In this document: piece after piece, positions 8,072-16,504 of the stretch | How positions within the stretch are numbered: the stretch's first letter is position 1 | Layout of the letters: every line of letters begins with the position of its first letter | DNA from: Streptomyces griseofuscus | Lineage (GTDB): Bacteria > Actinomycetota > Actinomycetes > Streptomycetales > Streptomycetaceae | Reading direction: 5' to 3' | DNA length: 64,000 nt | Assembly (NCBI RefSeq): GCF_014673495.1 | Contig: NZ_CP051006.1 | Span: 682,001-746,000 of the forward strand | The notes under the pieces: generated by a model | Told to the model about the DNA's origin: nothing | The model's database searches: none | What the model saw: the letters and a program-made list of their open reading frames with translations, nothing else | Position numbers and translations under genes: made by a program

Positions 8072-10132
8072 TCAGGCGGACTTCCGGATCTCCAGCAGGT
8101 CCGGGATCGGCGCGAGGTCCTCCAGGAGCTGGCCGGTGGCTCCGTCCAGGCGCCGGCGGTCGGCGTCGGAGAGCTTCTCGACGGGGGTCCAGTGGCCGCC
8201 GTCGTGCTGCGCGTCCAGCAGCTTCTGCACCCGGTCGATGTCGGTGTCGACGGTCGGCAGCACCTTGGGGGCGCGGTCGGTGAGCAGCGGCTTGAGGACG
8301 GTGAGCAGTTCGCGGGTGCCGGCGAGATTGGCGTCGGCGGTGGCGAGGTTGGTGCCGCTGCCCTCGTCGGTGTCGCCGGTCAGCTCGAACTGGAGGGTGT
8401 TCTCCAGGATCTCGTGGGCGCGCAGCGGCAGGTCGCCGGCGTCGAAGTCCTGGCTCGGGAAGGCCTTGCCCAGCCCGGCCACGTCCGTGCTGAGCTGCCG
8501 CGCGGGCCCGGTCAGCTCCTTGGCCGAGCGGCCGTGCCACAGGCCGTACTCCAGGCGCAGGAAGCCGCTGAAGTCCTTGTCCCGCTCACCGCCGGGCAGA
8601 CCGTCGGCGCGGCCGTCGATCTTCTTGTCGAAGTCCTCGAAGGTGCCGTAGGCGGCGCCGAGCGAGGCGTAGGTGCGGTGGGCGGTGAGCCAGTCGGTGC
8701 GCGCTCTGTCGAGGTGACCGCCCTCGATGTCGTGCTGGAGGGCGCGGGTCTGCCCGGCCAGGGTGTCCAGGCCCTTGCCGACGTACGACTTGTACGACTT
8801 CAGGGGCGCGGCGAGGTCCTGCTCGGAGACGGGGGCGACCGGCTTGGCCGCGCCGCCGCCGGTGACGGTGACCGCCTTGGAGGTGACGGCCTTGCCGCTG
8901 GCGGGGACGCAGCGCCAGGCGTAGGTGCCGCCGGCGATGGTGGCGACGAGGTCGCGGGTGGTGCCGGGGGCGAGGCCCTCGATCTCGCCGTAGACCGCGT
9001 TGGTGGAGGGGTCTACCAGGTAGACCTCGGAGGCCTGGCGGCCGGTGTTGTGCATCTGGAAGGTCTGCCGGCCGGGCTCGGGCACGGTGAAGCCTTTGCC
9101 GCAGTCGGTCTCGGAGACGGCGACGGTCTGGTCACCGGCGGGCTTGGGGCGGCCGAGGGCGACGAAGAGTCCGGCGACGACGGCGGGTACGGCGACGACG
9201 GCGGCCGGGACCACCCAGACCGGGCGGCGCCGGGCGGCGGCGGGCTTCCGCGCGGCGGATCCCTCGCCGGATGCGCCGGCGGACCTCTGGGTGGCTGTTT
9301 CGGGCTTGGCCTTGGGCGCGGTGACGCGTACACCGCGCACGAACAGGGTCATCACCACGGCGAGGTAGGCGACGTAGGCGACCACCTGGAGCCAGGTCAT
9401 GGTGGGCATCAGGTTGAAGACGCCCTGGATCAGGGTGCTGTACCAGGAGCCGGCGTCGATGCTGCCGGCCAGGTCGACGGCGTAGGCCGTCTTGCCGGGC
9501 AGCACGCCGCCCTCCTGGAGGTCGCGCAGGCCGTAGCCGAGGACGCCCGCGGCGATGACGATCAGGACGACGCCGGTCGCGGTGAAGAATTTCGTCAGGT
9601 TGATCTTCAGGACCCTGCGGTACAGGCCCCAGCACAGCCCCGCCGCGAGGAGCAGGCCGATGGCGGCGCCGGTCAGCGGACCCGCGGACTCACCGGCCGC
9701 CTGGGCGGTGGTCCACAGGAACAGGGCGGTCTCCAGGCCCTCGCGGCCGACGGCCAGGAAGGAGGTGAGGATCAGCATGCCGGAGCCCATGGCGAGGGCG
9801 CCGGAGACCTTCTGCTTCAGCTCGCTGGAGAGGTTGCGGGCCGAGCGGCGCATCCAGAACACCATGGCGGTGACGAACGCGACGGCGATCACGCTGAGGA
9901 CGCCGCCGAAGGCCTCCTGGGCGGTCTGCGGCATGGACGCGGCGGTGAAGGTGAGGACCGCGCCGAAGCTCATCGCGACGGCGATCGCCGCCAGCACACC
10001 GGTCCACACCTGCGGCAGCCGTGAGCGGGCCTCGGCACGCACCAGGGTGGCGACCAGGATGGAGACGATGAGTCCGGCTTCGAGTCCCTCCCTCAATCCG
10101 ATCAGGAAACTCGGAAACGCGTCGTCCCACAT
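8072..10132 (-). CDS. efeUO: Fused EfeU-EfeO iron uptake protein (FTR1 permease plus cupredoxin/M75 domain)
   Basis: One 686-residue frame joins two proteins that are separate in enteric bacteria. Residues about 1-280 are an FTR1-type permease with seven helices and both iron-binding REGLE motifs (about 14-18 and 130-134). After a basic linker and another TM helix (about 310-340) comes a cupredoxin-like domain (about 345-440) and then a helical M75/imelysin domain (about 445-686), the parts of EfeO. The place where M75 proteins often show HxxE reads LRLE (524-527); HEILE occurs downstream. The start at 10132 follows GGGAGGG; an upstream ATG at 10186 lacks a site. Imports iron across the membrane; iron regulation is likely. 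Confidence 0.9.
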   Translation of the reverse strand: MWDDAFPSFLIGLREGLEAGLIVSILVATLVRAEARSRLPQVWTGVLAAIAVAMSFGAVLTFTAASMPQTAQEAFGGVLSVIAVAFVTAMVFWMRRSARNLSSELKQKVSGALAMGSGMLILTSFLAVGREGLETALFLWTTAQAAGESAGPLTGAAIGLLLAAGLCWGLYRRVLKINLTKFFTATGVVLIVIAAGVLGYGLRDLQEGGVLPGKTAYAVDLAGSIDAGSWYSTLIQGVFNLMPTMTWLQVVAYVAYLAVVMTLFVRGVRVTAPKAKPETATQRSAGASGEGSAARKPAAARRRPVWVVPAAVVAVPAVVAGLFVALGRPKPAGDQTVAVSETDCGKGFTVPEPGRQTFQMHNTGRQASEVYLVDPSTNAVYGEIEGLAPGTTRDLVATIAGGTYAWRCVPASGKAVTSKAVTVTGGGAAKPVAPVSEQDLAAPLKSYKSYVGKGLDTLAGQTRALQHDIEGGHLDRARTDWLTAHRTYASLGAAYGTFEDFDKKIDGRADGLPGGERDKDFSGFLRLEYGLWHGRSAKELTGPARQLSTDVAGLGKAFPSQDFDAGDLPLRAHEILENTLQFELTGDTDEGSGTNLATADANLAGTRELLTVLKPLLTDRAPKVLPTVDTDIDRVQKLLDAQHDGGHWTPVEKLSDADRRRLDGATGQLLEDLAPIPDLLEIRKSA

Positions 10133-10179
10133 GCCCTGCGGCCCTCCCGGAAAACCAAACGAAGCATGCGAAATAAGCG

Positions 10180-10191
10180 AAGGCATGCCTT
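10180..10191. promoter_or_regulatory. Palindrome upstream of efeUO, possible iron-box
   Basis: The perfect 12-bp palindrome AAGGCATGCCTT lies 48 bp before the efeUO start, in an A/T-rich setting unusual for this window. DtxR/DmdR/IdeR iron boxes share the AGG...CCT arrangement, but this site does not match the full 19-bp consensus, so assignment to an iron repressor is inference from the operon's function. Confidence 0.4.
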
Positions 10192-10306
10192 ACTTTCGCG
10201 ACCATGATGACCACACCTTCATAGGCAACCGGTCACGATCCGGTAATCCCCGGGCAAAGTCCGGGAAGGAACCCCTGTCCATGTCCGACGGTCGCCCGGC
10301 GAACGT

Positions 10307-10320
10307 CTACAAATGTGTAG
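10307..10320. promoter_or_regulatory. Inverted repeat CTACA-N4-TGTAG upstream of the DedA gene
   Basis: CTACA (10307-10311) and TGTAG (10316-10320) are separated by AATG, 43 bp before the GTG start at 10363. Half-sites of this kind are used by BlaI-type repressors, though with a shorter spacer. No regulator can be assigned. Confidence 0.35.
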
Positions 10321-10362
10321 TCACATGTTGTCGAAGCAAGTCGAAGGAAAGGGTGTGCGGCC

Positions 10363-11022
10363 GTGGCCACTCCCCCACATCTGGCATCGCAGCTCGCGGT
10401 CAATGTGCTCGACGCCCACTCGCTGCTGGCCGCCTTCGGCGTCTTCGGCGTCGGCGTGGTGCTCTTCGCGGAGACCGGCCTGCTGATCGGGTTCTTCCTG
10501 CCCGGGGACTCGCTGCTGTTCACGGCGGGGCTGCTGTGCACCGGCGCGGCCGACCGCGGGCTGCACCTCTCGCTCGGCCCGCTGCTGGTCGCTGCGGCGC
10601 TCGGCGCCCTGGCGGGCTCCCAGTGCGGGTTCCTGATCGGCCGCAAGGCGGGCGGCGCGCTGCTGGCCCGCACCCGCTCGGCGAAACTGCGCGAGGGCGC
10701 GCAGCGCGCGGAGGAGCTGCTGGACCGGTACGGCCACGCGAAGGCGATCGTGCTGGCCCGCTTCGTGCCGGTGGTGCGTACGGTGCTCAACCCGATGGCG
10801 GGCGCGCTCGGCGTACCGGCCCGCACCTTCACCCTGTGGCAGGTGATCGGCGGCCTGGTCTGGAGCCTCGGTCTCACGCTCGGCGGGTACGCGCTGGGGT
10901 CCTCGATCCCGAATGTAGACAAGTATCTGCTGCCGGTGATCGCGCTGATCGTCCTGGTCTCGCTGATCCCGCTCGCGGCGGAGGTGCTGCGTTCACGCAG
11001 GGCGGCGAAGGAGGCACCGTGA
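10363..11022 (+). CDS. DedA family membrane protein
   Basis: A 219-residue integral membrane protein with the DedA/SNARE-associated domain: ETGLLIGFFLPGDSLLFTAG near residues 37-56, the conserved RFVPVVRTVLNPMAG (about 133-147), and four to five hydrophobic segments. DedA proteins are undecaprenyl-phosphate/phospholipid flippases or proton-linked transporters; the exact role here is not shown. GTG at 10363 follows GAAGGAAAGGG. The next gene, a PAP2 phosphatase, begins 1 bp after the stop, so both probably act on lipid carriers. Confidence 0.88.
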   Translation: MATPPHLASQLAVNVLDAHSLLAAFGVFGVGVVLFAETGLLIGFFLPGDSLLFTAGLLCTGAADRGLHLSLGPLLVAAALGALAGSQCGFLIGRKAGGALLARTRSAKLREGAQRAEELLDRYGHAKAIVLARFVPVVRTVLNPMAGALGVPARTFTLWQVIGGLVWSLGLTLGGYALGSSIPNVDKYLLPVIALIVLVSLIPLAAEVLRSRRAAKEAP

Positions 11023-11023
11023 C

Positions 11024-11797
11024 GTGCCGGACGGCATGCGGGCCGGGGCTTCGGGCGGCGCGCGGGCCGGCCCTTCGGACGGCGGGGGCGTCCCGGGCGT
11101 GGCCGCCGTCCGCGTCGTGAGCCCCCGGAGGACCACGGTCGTCGTCGGCCTCGGTGTCTGCGCCTGGGCCGCGTTCGCGGTGCTGACCCTGATCGTGGTC
11201 TCCCGGCACGGCGCCCCGCTCCCCCCGGACCGCGCCCTGCTCGCCCGGTCCCTCGGGCACCGGCCCCCGATGGCGGTCGCCGCGGCGCGCGCGCTGACCG
11301 ACACGGGCACGGGCGCGGTGCCGTACGCCCTGGTGATCGCGGCCGGACTGATCGCGGGCCGTACAGCCCGGCAGCGCTGCGCCGCCGCCGTGACGGGCCT
11401 GCTCTGCCTGGGCCTCGGGCAGGCGGTGCGGTACGGCGTGATGGACCTGGTCGGCCGGGTCCGGCCGCCGTACGCGGACTGGGAGGCGCTGGCCTCCGGC
11501 TGGTCGTACCCCTCCGGGCACACCACCACCTCGGCCCTGACGGCCGGGCTGCTGATCACGGCGCTGTGGCTGCGCGCCCCGCACGGCCGGGGCCCGCTGA
11601 CACTCCTGGTCGCCTGCTGGGGCGCGGGGGTCGGGCTGACCCGGATCTTCCTCGGGGTGCACTGGTTCACCGATGTGCTGGGCGGCTGGCTGTTCGCGGC
11701 GGGCTGGCTCGCCCTGTTCCTCACGGCGGCGGCCCGGTGGCTGCCCGCCGACGTCAGGCCCGGTGCTCCGGAGCCCGGTTCCGGAGAGGCTCCGTAG
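11024..11797 (+). CDS. PAP2 superfamily membrane phosphatase
   Basis: A 257-residue membrane protein with the three-part acid phosphatase signature: GRVRPP, then YPSGHTT, then TRIFLGVHWFTDVLGGW with the catalytic His and Asp. Six hydrophobic stretches are visible; the first 35 residues are low-complexity. Such enzymes dephosphorylate lipid pyrophosphates such as undecaprenyl pyrophosphate or phosphatidic acid. GTG at 11024 is served by AAGGAGG at the end of the DedA gene, 1 bp upstream of which translation stops; this is a tight two-gene operon for membrane lipid-carrier metabolism (inferred). Confidence 0.88.
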   Translation: MPDGMRAGASGGARAGPSDGGGVPGVAAVRVVSPRRTTVVVGLGVCAWAAFAVLTLIVVSRHGAPLPPDRALLARSLGHRPPMAVAAARALTDTGTGAVPYALVIAAGLIAGRTARQRCAAAVTGLLCLGLGQAVRYGVMDLVGRVRPPYADWEALASGWSYPSGHTTTSALTAGLLITALWLRAPHGRGPLTLLVACWGAGVGLTRIFLGVHWFTDVLGGWLFAAGWLALFLTAAARWLPADVRPGAPEPGSGEAP

Positions 11798-11826
11798 TCC
11801 GGTTCCGGAAGGAGAGCCTCGGAGAG

Positions 11827-11860
11827 ATGCTAAGGCAGCTTTATAAGTTAGCCTTAGCAT
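11827..11860. promoter_or_regulatory. Perfect 10-bp inverted repeat overlapping the marR start, autoregulatory operator
   Basis: ATGCTAAGGC (11827-11836) and GCCTTAGCAT (11851-11860) are exact inverse copies with a 14-bp spacer containing TTATAAGTTA, a likely -10 region. The repeat ends directly at the ATG of the MarR gene, leaving no ribosome site, so the mRNA is probably leaderless and repression would be direct. Confidence 0.7.
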
Positions 11861-12301
11861 ATGAGTGATGATCTGGATCCCGAGGCGGTCGCCTCGGCCC
11901 TGCTCGCGAGCATCGGCGTGCTGGTGCGCCGACTACGTCAGGTGCCGGTCGAGGGCGGACTGACCCTCCCGGAGCGCGGCGCGCTGGCGCAGCTGGACCG
12001 CACGGGCCCCACCACCTCATCGGCGCTGGCCCGGGACGCGCAGATCACCGCGCAGTCCATGGGGGCGACGCTCGGCGCGCTCCAGGCCCGGGGGCTGGTC
12101 GAACGCCGCCGCGATCCGGACGACGGCAGGCGCGTGGTGCTGTCGGTGACCGACGCCGGGCGGCAGGCGCTGCGGGACAAGCGCAACGCGCGGGCCGAGC
12201 TCATCGCGGGCGCCCTGACCGGCGGCGCGTTCACGCCCGCGGAGCTGGAGCGGCTCGCGGCCACCGCCCCGCTGCTGCAACGGCTGGCCCAGAACATCTG
12301 A
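11861..12301 (+). CDS. MarR family transcriptional regulator
   Basis: A 146-residue winged-helix protein with the MarR core: PERGALAQLDRTGPTTSSAL, the recognition helix region ITAQSMGATLGALQARGLV, and the wing RRRDPDDGRRVVLSVTDAG. It heads a unit with an MFS exporter 46 bp downstream, so it probably represses that pump until a drug-like ligand binds. The ATG abuts a perfect inverted repeat and lacks a Shine-Dalgarno sequence. Confidence 0.9.
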   Translation: MSDDLDPEAVASALLASIGVLVRRLRQVPVEGGLTLPERGALAQLDRTGPTTSSALARDAQITAQSMGATLGALQARGLVERRRDPDDGRRVVLSVTDAGRQALRDKRNARAELIAGALTGGAFTPAELERLAATAPLLQRLAQNI

Positions 12302-12347
12302 CGCCGCCGCGCCCGCCGCGCCGACGAACCTTCGAGGAAGCAGGCCG

Positions 12348-14099
12348 ATGACGGATTCCCCCCAGGCGCCCGCCCCGCGCCGCTCACCGGGTGACCGGTA
12401 CAGGTGGACGGCGCTGACGAACACGACCGCCGCTGTCTTCATGTCCGCGCTGGACGGCTCCATCGTGCTGATCGCCCTGCCGGCGATCTTCCGCGGGGTG
12501 CACCTGGATCCGCTGGCCCCGGGCAATATCGCCTATCTGCTGTGGATGATCATGGGGTACCGGCTGGTCCAGGCCGTCCTGGTGGTCACGGTGGGCCGGC
12601 TCGGGGACATGTACGGGCGGGTCCGGATCTACAACTCCGGCTTCGCGGTGTTCACCTTCGCCTCGGTCCTGCTGTCCTTCGATCCCTTCGACGGCGGCCA
12701 CGGGGCGATGTGGCTGATCGCCTGGCGGGTGGCGCAGGCCGTGGGCGGTTCGATGCTGACCGCGAACTCGGCGGCGATCCTGACCGACGCCTTCCCCAAG
12801 GAGCAGCGCGGTTTCGCCTTGGGCATCAACCAGGTGGCGGGGCTGGCCGGGATGTTCATCGGTCTGGTGGCCGGTGGTCTGCTGTCGGCGTGGGACTGGC
12901 GGGCGGTGTTCTGGGCGAACGTGCCCGTCGGCGTGTTCTTCACGCTGTGGGCCTACCGCACCCTGCGCGAGACGGGCAGGCGGGGCGGCGGCCGGATCGA
13001 CTGGTGGGGCAACATCACCTTCGCGGTGGGCCTCAGCGCGGTCCTGATCGCGGTCACCTTCGGCCTCCAGCCCTACGGCGGGCACACCATGGGCTGGACG
13101 AACCCCTTCGTCGACGTGCTGATAGCCGGCGGTCTCGCGCTGCTGGCCGCGTTCGTCGTGATCGAGAACCGCACCGCCGCGCCGATGATCCAGCTGAGCC
13201 TGTTCCGCCGCCGGGCCTTCGCCTTCGGCAACCTGGCGGGCCTGGCCATCTCGATCGGGCGCGGCGGGATGCAGTTCGTGCTGATCATCTGGCTCCAGGG
13301 CATCTGGCTGCCGCTGCACGGCTACGACTACGGCGACACGCCCCTGTGGGCGGGCATCTTCATGCTGCCGCTGACCGCGGGCTTCCTCGCGGCGGGACCG
13401 GTGTCCGGGTATCTGTCCGACCGGCTCGGCTCCCGGGGCCTGGCCACCGGGGGCGCGGTGCTGTTCGGCGCCAGCTTCCTCGGCCTGATGCTGCTGCCGA
13501 TCGACTTCAGCTACTGGGTGTTCGCGGTGCTGATCGCGGTCAACGGGATCGCCAGCGGCATGTTCGCCTCCCCCAACTCCTCCGCGATCATGGGCAGTGT
13601 GCCCGCCGAACTGCGGGGTGTCGCCTCGGGCATGCGCGCCACCTTCCAGAACTCCGGCACCGCCGTCTCGATCGGCGTGTTCTTCTCGCTGATGATCGCC
13701 GGTCTGGCGAGCCGCCTCCCGCACACCCTCACCGCAGGCCTGCACCAGCAGGGCGTGCCCGCCCAGGTCGCCGCTCAGATCGGCGATCTGCCCCCGGTCT
13801 CCTCGCTGTTCGCCGCCCAGCTGGGCGTCAACCCGATCCGGCATCTGCTGGAGCCGAGCGGCGCCCTGGCCCGGCTGACCCCGGCGCAGCAACAGGCCCT
13901 GACCGGGCGGGAGTTCTTCCCGAACCTGATCTCCGGGCCCTTCCACTCCGGCCTGGTGATCGTGTTCGCCTTCGGCGCCGCCCTCGCCTTCCTCGCCGCG
14001 ACCGTCTCCCTGCTGCGCGGCGCCAACACCCCCGCCCGCGTGCCGGAACCGCGCGAGAACGGCGCCATCACGCGTCCGCACCGGCGCACCAGCGCCTGA
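12348..14099 (+). CDS. MFS drug/proton antiporter, DHA2 (14-TM) type
   Basis: A 583-residue transporter. The first helix has the DHA2 motif SALDGSIVLIALPAIF, loop 2-3 has GRLGDMYGRVRIY, and motif C-like text GINQVAGLAGMFIGLVAGG lies in helix 5. Fourteen hydrophobic segments can be counted, with a large extra-cytoplasmic stretch near residues 460-520 holding poorly conserved sequence. Start at 12348 has GAGGAAG upstream. Exports a hydrophobic compound in exchange for protons; the substrate is unknown. Paired with the MarR gene, the commonest arrangement for inducible efflux. Confidence 0.9.
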   Translation: MTDSPQAPAPRRSPGDRYRWTALTNTTAAVFMSALDGSIVLIALPAIFRGVHLDPLAPGNIAYLLWMIMGYRLVQAVLVVTVGRLGDMYGRVRIYNSGFAVFTFASVLLSFDPFDGGHGAMWLIAWRVAQAVGGSMLTANSAAILTDAFPKEQRGFALGINQVAGLAGMFIGLVAGGLLSAWDWRAVFWANVPVGVFFTLWAYRTLRETGRRGGGRIDWWGNITFAVGLSAVLIAVTFGLQPYGGHTMGWTNPFVDVLIAGGLALLAAFVVIENRTAAPMIQLSLFRRRAFAFGNLAGLAISIGRGGMQFVLIIWLQGIWLPLHGYDYGDTPLWAGIFMLPLTAGFLAAGPVSGYLSDRLGSRGLATGGAVLFGASFLGLMLLPIDFSYWVFAVLIAVNGIASGMFASPNSSAIMGSVPAELRGVASGMRATFQNSGTAVSIGVFFSLMIAGLASRLPHTLTAGLHQQGVPAQVAAQIGDLPPVSSLFAAQLGVNPIRHLLEPSGALARLTPAQQQALTGREFFPNLISGPFHSGLVIVFAFGAALAFLAATVSLLRGANTPARVPEPRENGAITRPHRRTSA

Positions 14100-14175
14100 G
14101 ACACCACCCGGCCCGGGCGCCCTCGCCTCATGGCCAGGCCCCGCACCACGGACATCCACAGGAGAAGCAACCACC

Positions 14176-14760
14176 ATGGCACTGACCACGATCGACCCGA
14201 CGTGCGCACTCGTCGTGATCGATCTCCAGAAGGGCATCGTCTCCGCCCGCGCCGGCGCCCGGGTGACCGACGCCGTCGAGCGATCGGCGCACCTGGCGGA
14301 CGAGTTCCGGCGGCACGGCCTGCCGGTGGTCCTCGTCAACGTCACCGGACGCTCGCCGGGTCGTACGGACGCCGTACGGTCCCGGGAGACCGGCCGGTCC
14401 GGGGGCAGGGCCGAGCGGCCGTCCGACTGGGCCGAGCTCGTGGACGAACTCGGCGTCCGGCCGGGCGATCATCTGATCACCAAGCGGCGGCGCAGCGCGT
14501 TCCACGACACCGGGCTCGACACCCTGCTGCGGGACCTGGGCGTCACCCAGGTCGTGCTCACCGGCATCTCGACCAGCTCGGGCGTGGAGTCGACGGCGCG
14601 CTCGGCCGCCGACCACGGCTACCACGTGGTCCTGGCCACCGACGCCATGGTCGACCCGGACCCCGAGGCCCACCGTCACAGCGTCGAACGCGTCTTCCCA
14701 AAGCTCGGCGAGACCGCCACCGCCACCGAGGTCGTCACCATGCTGGAGGCGACGCGATGA
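14176..14760 (+). CDS. Isochorismatase-fold hydrolase without the catalytic cysteine
   Basis: A 194-residue isochorismatase-like protein. The conserved Asp is in ALVVIDLQKGI, the Lys in ITKRRRSAF, and the segment GISTSSGVESTAR shows Gly where cysteine hydrolases (nicotinamidase, carbamoylsulfonamide hydrolases) have Cys. Known isochorismatases such as EntB and PhzD also have Gly here, so vinyl-ether hydrolysis is more likely than amide hydrolysis. The stop overlaps the ATG of the next gene as ATGA, giving translational coupling. It follows the MFS gene by 76 bp on the same strand and may be part of that transcript. Confidence 0.82.
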   Translation: MALTTIDPTCALVVIDLQKGIVSARAGARVTDAVERSAHLADEFRRHGLPVVLVNVTGRSPGRTDAVRSRETGRSGGRAERPSDWAELVDELGVRPGDHLITKRRRSAFHDTGLDTLLRDLGVTQVVLTGISTSSGVESTARSAADHGYHVVLATDAMVDPDPEAHRHSVERVFPKLGETATATEVVTMLEATR

Positions 14761-15317
14761 GCCTGCTGGGCCGACTCCTGAGGAACCGCAGGGCGGGCGA
14801 GACGCATATGGCGTGGAACATGCCCAACCTCCAGGGTCCCGAGCCGCTGATCCTCACCAGCCGGGACTTCGGCGACGGTGACCCCATACCGCTGGAGCAG
14901 TGCGCGAAGACCATCGGCGGCGCCGACCTCTCCCCCCAGCTGTCCTGGACGGCGCCCCCGGGCGGCACCGCCCGACTCCTGCTGGTGGTCGAGGACATCG
15001 ACGTGCCCATGGCCAAACCCGCCGTGCACTGCCTCGCCCTGATCGACCCGGCGGCCGGACACCTCGACCCCGGTGCCCTCGGGGCCCGGCAACCGGCGCC
15101 CGGCGTACGGCTGTTGCGCTCCACCATCGGCCGCGGCTACCACGGTCCGGCCCCGATCAAGGGCCACGGCCCCCACCGCTACACCTTCCAGCTGTTCGCC
15201 CTGGCCACCCCCGTGGACCTCCCGGCGCCGGAGCGGGCCCGCCCCCGCGCCTTCCTGCCCGCCGTCACCGCACCGGTCCTCGCCCGCGGCCGCCTGACCG
15301 GCGTCTACGAGCGCTGA
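14757..15317 (+). CDS. YbhB/YbcL (Raf-kinase-inhibitor-like, PEBP) protein
   Basis: A 186-residue protein of the bacterial phosphatidylethanolamine-binding family: LSPQLSWTAPPGG near residue 60-72, and the ligand-pocket signature YHGPAPIKGHGPHRYTFQLF near 121-140. No signal peptide. Function of bacterial PEBPs is poorly known. Coupled by a 4-bp overlap to the isochorismatase-like gene, a pairing that suggests one small-molecule pathway, but which one is not visible. Confidence 0.85.
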   Translation: MSLLGRLLRNRRAGETHMAWNMPNLQGPEPLILTSRDFGDGDPIPLEQCAKTIGGADLSPQLSWTAPPGGTARLLLVVEDIDVPMAKPAVHCLALIDPAAGHLDPGALGARQPAPGVRLLRSTIGRGYHGPAPIKGHGPHRYTFQLFALATPVDLPAPERARPRAFLPAVTAPVLARGRLTGVYER

Positions 15318-15322
15318 TCCGG

Positions 15323-15526
15323 TCAGGCGCCCGCGTCCCGGCGCCCGTGCTCCAGGAAGGCGCGCAGGGCTTCGGGCATGCCGTCGTCCAGGGCCTCCTC
15401 GGCCGCCGCGCACAGGGCCGCTCCGGTGGCCGGGTCGGCGAGGATGCGGAAGACCGCGACCCGCACATCGGCGTCGGACATGTCGTCGACCGGTGTGGTG
15501 GAGCCGTCCGTCGCCGCTGCCGCCAC
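15323..15526 (-). CDS. Small ALF-repeat-like protein
   Basis: A 67-residue Ala-rich protein. The central part, VRVAVFRILADPATGAAL followed by AAEEALDDGMPEALRAFLEHG, resembles one unit of the short Ala-Leu-Phe (ALF) repeats found in secreted actinobacterial proteins. No signal peptide. It could be a free-standing repeat, a gene remnant, or simply a chance match; the stop lies 5 bp from the convergent ybhB-like gene. Start at 15526 is the first ATG and has no strong ribosome site. Confidence 0.45.
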   Translation of the reverse strand: MAAAATDGSTTPVDDMSDADVRVAVFRILADPATGAALCAAAEEALDDGMPEALRAFLEHGRRDAGA

Positions 15527-15622
15527 GCTCGTGGTGGGGCGGCGAGGCGCCGGCCCGGCCCGTACCGGTGTTCGTTGCCGTTCGCATGACGCCCCGGCAG
15601 TTCACCGGATGCCCGCCAGGGT

Positions 15623-16477
15623 TCAGGGCGCGACGTGCGGGCCGTCCGGGCGGCCGTCGCGCTGGCGCACCATCTCGCGGCTCAGCTCCTCCGTCTCGGC
15701 CTCCGGCAGCCGCTCGTAGCCGTCCTCGGTGATGAACGAGAGGATCGGGAAGATACGGCGGTTGAGGTCGGGCCCGCCGGTGGCCGAGTCGTCGTCGGCG
15801 GCGTCGTACAGCGCGTGCAGTGCGGCGAGGGCGGCCTCGCGGCGGGTCAGACCGGGCCGGTAGAGCTTCTTGAGCGCGCCCCGGGCGTACGGCGAACCGG
15901 AGCCCTCGGCGTGGAACTCCCGCTTCTCGTACAGGCCGCCCGCCGCGTCGTAGGCGAAGATGCGGCCGCCCTCGCCCGTGGGCGCGCCGAGGTCGTACCC
16001 GGCGAGCAGGGGGACGACGGCGAGGCCCTGCATGGCCTGCGCGAGGTTCTGCCGGATCATGGTCGCGAGGCGGGTCGCCTTCGCGCCCAGCGTCATCGGG
16101 ATGCCCTCGATCTTCTCGAAGTGGGCCAACTCGACCTGGTAGAGCCGCACCATGTCGAGGGCGAGTCCGACGGTGCCGGCGAAGGCGACGGCCGTGTGGT
16201 CGTCGGCCGGGTGGACCTTCTCCAGGTCCCGCTGGGCGATCAGATTGCCCATGGTGGCCCGGCGGTCCCCGGCGAGCAGCACACCCTCGCCGTAGGTGAG
16301 CGCGAGCACCGTGGTGCCGTGCGGGAAGCTGCCCGGGGCCGCGCTCGTGCCGGGCGGCAGCGGGGACGCGGTGGGCAGCAGCCGGGGGCGGTGGGCGGCC
16401 AGGAACTCGGCGAAGGAGGAGCTGCCCGGCGTGAAGAACGCCTCGTCCATCAGCCCGGCGGTGTCGTTCCCCGTCAT
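15623..16477 (-). CDS. prcB: Orphan 20S proteasome beta subunit (PrcB paralogue)
   Basis: A 284-residue N-terminal-threonine peptidase. After a 54-residue propeptide, HG|TTVLAL places the catalytic Thr at residue 55; AGDRRATMGNLIAQRDLEKV carries the Asp/Arg and the start of the oxyanion region, and Lys and Ser positions look intact (GSGSPYARGALKKLY). The start at 16477 has GGAGGGG upstream. Standard actinobacterial prcB is followed by prcA and stands near pup, dop and arc/mpa; none of these is here. It is flanked by an ALF-like small gene and a membrane glycosyltransferase. Relative to the usual Streptomyces PrcB it looks divergent in the propeptide and tail, so it is probably a second copy. 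Confidence 0.9.
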   Translation of the reverse strand: MTGNDTAGLMDEAFFTPGSSSFAEFLAAHRPRLLPTASPLPPGTSAAPGSFPHGTTVLALTYGEGVLLAGDRRATMGNLIAQRDLEKVHPADDHTAVAFAGTVGLALDMVRLYQVELAHFEKIEGIPMTLGAKATRLATMIRQNLAQAMQGLAVVPLLAGYDLGAPTGEGGRIFAYDAAGGLYEKREFHAEGSGSPYARGALKKLYRPGLTRREAALAALHALYDAADDDSATGGPDLNRRIFPILSFITEDGYERLPEAETEELSREMVRQRDGRPDGPHVAP

Positions 16478-16504
16478 CTGCTTCCCCTCCATAGACACGC
16501 GGTA

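Noticed and set aside
12384..14345. Long minus-strand frame opposite the MFS gene
   Set aside because: Complement of transmembrane codons gives Gln/Asp/His-rich text; the plus strand has a proper transporter.
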